Of a stretch of 64,000 nt of DNA, positions 62,631-64,000 are shown piece after piece. The position numbers were made by a program, and so were the translations under genes. The stretch covers positions 620,001-684,000 of the forward strand of contig JADJON010000001.1 in assembly GCA_016713765.1 (NCBI GenBank), given 5' to 3'. Position 1 is the stretch's first letter. Every line of letters begins with the position of its first letter. The notes below the pieces were generated by a model. The model was not told the origin of the DNA. It saw nothing but the letters and a program-made list of their open reading frames with translations, and searched no databases. This stretch comes from Bacteroidota bacterium. Lineage in GTDB: Bacteria > Bacteroidota > Bacteroidia > AKYH767-A > 2013-40CM-41-45.

Positions 62631-62814
62631 CATCGCTTTCCACATTAATTATTCATTAAGTGAGTACTCAAAACGGTATTTAGCCGTCCATTTCGGCTAT
62701 TCCACCATCATTTTTACGTTGCTCATCCCATTTTCAGGTTTTAAAGGGCTCATTTCAATACTTTTACAACCCGAAACCCTCTGCCTGCGTAATTGTTAAA
62801 ACGGGTAGCACCTC

Positions 62815-64000
62815 ATGCCTCGTTCAGGTTTCAAACTCGACTTTCAATACGGCTACACCCTGCTTTTTAGCTTGTTGCTCGGCGGGATGACCGCGAGCGC
62901 GCAAACCGTATTGCTCGACGACTTCAATCGGGCCAACAATAATACGGTTGGCAATGGCTGGAATGAGACCGAAACCGTTGCAGGTACCGGCGCTACCATC
63001 AGTGGCAATAACCTGCGATTAGCCAGTACCACTTCCGGAAAAGACTACGTTTGGCGCGATGTCAGTACCTATTATAATACGGTACTGAACACCAATACCG
63101 GAACACTGACCTGGGCGTTCAATCTGCGCCAGTCGCGAACGGATCCTAGCGGATTCGACGCGGGTAATTTCGGAATCGCGTTCGTCCTCGGGGCTTCTTC
63201 CAGTAACTTTCTAAGCGGTTCGAGCGGATACGCGGTGGTATTGGGTAACTCCTTGTCCGGCGACAACCTGCGCCTGGTGCGCTTCGCCAGCGGGATGAAC
63301 ACCAACGCCGCCCTAACCAACGTCATCTCACCGGCGATCGATTATGCCAACCAGTACATGGCGGTGCGGGTCACATATAACCCCGTAGGAAACGCCTGGA
63401 CCCTGGAAGCCGATACCACGAACGCGGGCGTATTCGAGGATCCTGTCAGCGGAGCAACCTACGTTTCGCTCGGTTCCGCATCCGATGCCACCTATACCGG
63501 AGTCGATCTGATGTACCTGGGTTGCCTCTGGAATCACAACACCGCAGCGGGGGATGCCGGCCTGTTTGATAACATCTATGTTCCTTCCGCATGCAGTCCC
63601 AGTCCGGAGCCCACAACGCAAGCGACCAATGTGACCTTTACGTCGATCGGCGCCGGTGCGATGACCGTCAACTGGACGCGTGGTAACGGAACCTTCGTCA
63701 TCGTGATCGGTCGACAGGGTGGGGCCGTCACCAGTACGCCAACTGACGGAGCTTCCTATTCCGCCAGCTCCACCTGGGGTTCAGGAACGCTCATGGCCGC
63801 GAACGAGTATGTGGTCTATAGCGGATCGGGAACGTCCGTGAATGTAACCGGACTCAATGCATCCACTTCGTATAGCTTCTCTGTTTTCGAATTCAACGGC
63901 ACCGGTTGTACCACCAACTATCTGTTGACCACACCGGCAACGGGTACGCAATCCACGGCCAGTTGTGTGCTTGCCGCGGAGCCGACGGTCGGGGCTTCGG
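62815..64000 (+). CDS. Large secreted protein, C-terminus beyond window
   Basis: The frame opens at ATG 62815 and stays open to the right edge (395 codons). The signal peptide YTLLFSLLLGGMTASAQ is followed by a jelly-roll/concanavalin-like domain (LLDDFNRANNNTVGNGWNET to GLFDNIYVPSAC). After that comes an FN3-like module (MTVNWTRGNGTFVIVIGRQG, SYSFSVFEFNGTGCTTNYLL) closely similar to the N-terminal module of the preceding gene. The two adjacent genes therefore share a domain, and a T9SS C-terminus is expected outside the window. Confidence 0.85.
   Translation, partial: MPRSGFKLDFQYGYTLLFSLLLGGMTASAQTVLLDDFNRANNNTVGNGWNETETVAGTGATISGNNLRLASTTSGKDYVWRDVSTYYNTVLNTNTGTLTWAFNLRQSRTDPSGFDAGNFGIAFVLGASSSNFLSGSSGYAVVLGNSLSGDNLRLVRFASGMNTNAALTNVISPAIDYANQYMAVRVTYNPVGNAWTLEADTTNAGVFEDPVSGATYVSLGSASDATYTGVDLMYLGCLWNHNTAAGDAGLFDNIYVPSACSPSPEPTTQATNVTFTSIGAGAMTVNWTRGNGTFVIVIGRQGGAVTSTPTDGASYSASSTWGSGTLMAANEYVVYSGSGTSVNVTGLNASTSYSFSVFEFNGTGCTTNYLLTTPATGTQSTASCVLAAEPTVGAS

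Noticed and set aside
1..64000. tRNA or rRNA genes
   Set aside because: No cloverleaf-like or rRNA-like segment was recognised by eye; a dedicated tRNA/rRNA search would be needed to exclude them fully.

Overview
The window reads as a chromosomal segment of a fairly GC-rich member of the Bacteroidota. At least a dozen predicted secreted proteins end in a type IX secretion (T9SS) type A sorting domain, with a 'PNP' motif about 70-80 residues from the C-terminus and a terminal beta-rich module. There are also many lipoproteins with Cys-Lys-Lys-type N-termini, a LytS/LytTR pair, and DUF1501, MbnP/MbnH and YHYH proteins. All functional calls come from reading the sequence; no database search was run.

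Layout. 1-5680: a TetR-TolC-adaptor-RND efflux operon on the minus strand; the RND gene runs off the left edge. 5967-18124: an AT-rich island that is one large tandem duplication. Each unit carries a small T9SS protein and a metalloprotease/beta-helix T9SS protein. The two units are nearly identical at both ends and diverged in the middle. Unit 2 also carries a decayed IS5-family insertion, and both protease genes are frameshifted, at different places. 18179-31047: an Omp28-like protein, a VOC protein, an IS110-family element, an mbnP-mbnH pair, a YHYH protein, a metallophosphoesterase, a propeller-like T9SS protein and a cNMP-binding hybrid histidine kinase. 31122-31424: heptamer-periodic repeat arrays. 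31442-43328: T9SS proteins, a DUF1761 protein, HrpB helicase, a five-gene operon of four lipoproteins plus a Tat-exported DUF1501 protein, and a LamG protein.

43.3-50.6 kb is an accessory island. Two minus-strand genes are each followed at the 3' end by the same palindrome-rich repeat, a gene-cassette-like layout. Next come an IS1182-like element with a frameshifted transposase and a compact type II restriction-modification system (methyltransferase, HNH-like endonuclease, XRE controller). A shared operator-like sequence occurs three times at the two restriction-modification promoters.

50.7-64 kb: a double-thioredoxin protein, a second set of heptamer arrays, a collagen-like T9SS-associated protein pair, an aldo/keto reductase, a LytS/LytTR two-component pair, a lipoprotein, a membrane protein, and two large repeat-rich surface proteins, the last running off the right edge.

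The most unusual signals are the mosaic tandem duplication with complementary frameshifts, the repeated palindromic elements behind single genes, the 7-bp-period arrays confined to two convergent intergenic regions, and the DUF1501/lipoprotein operon.
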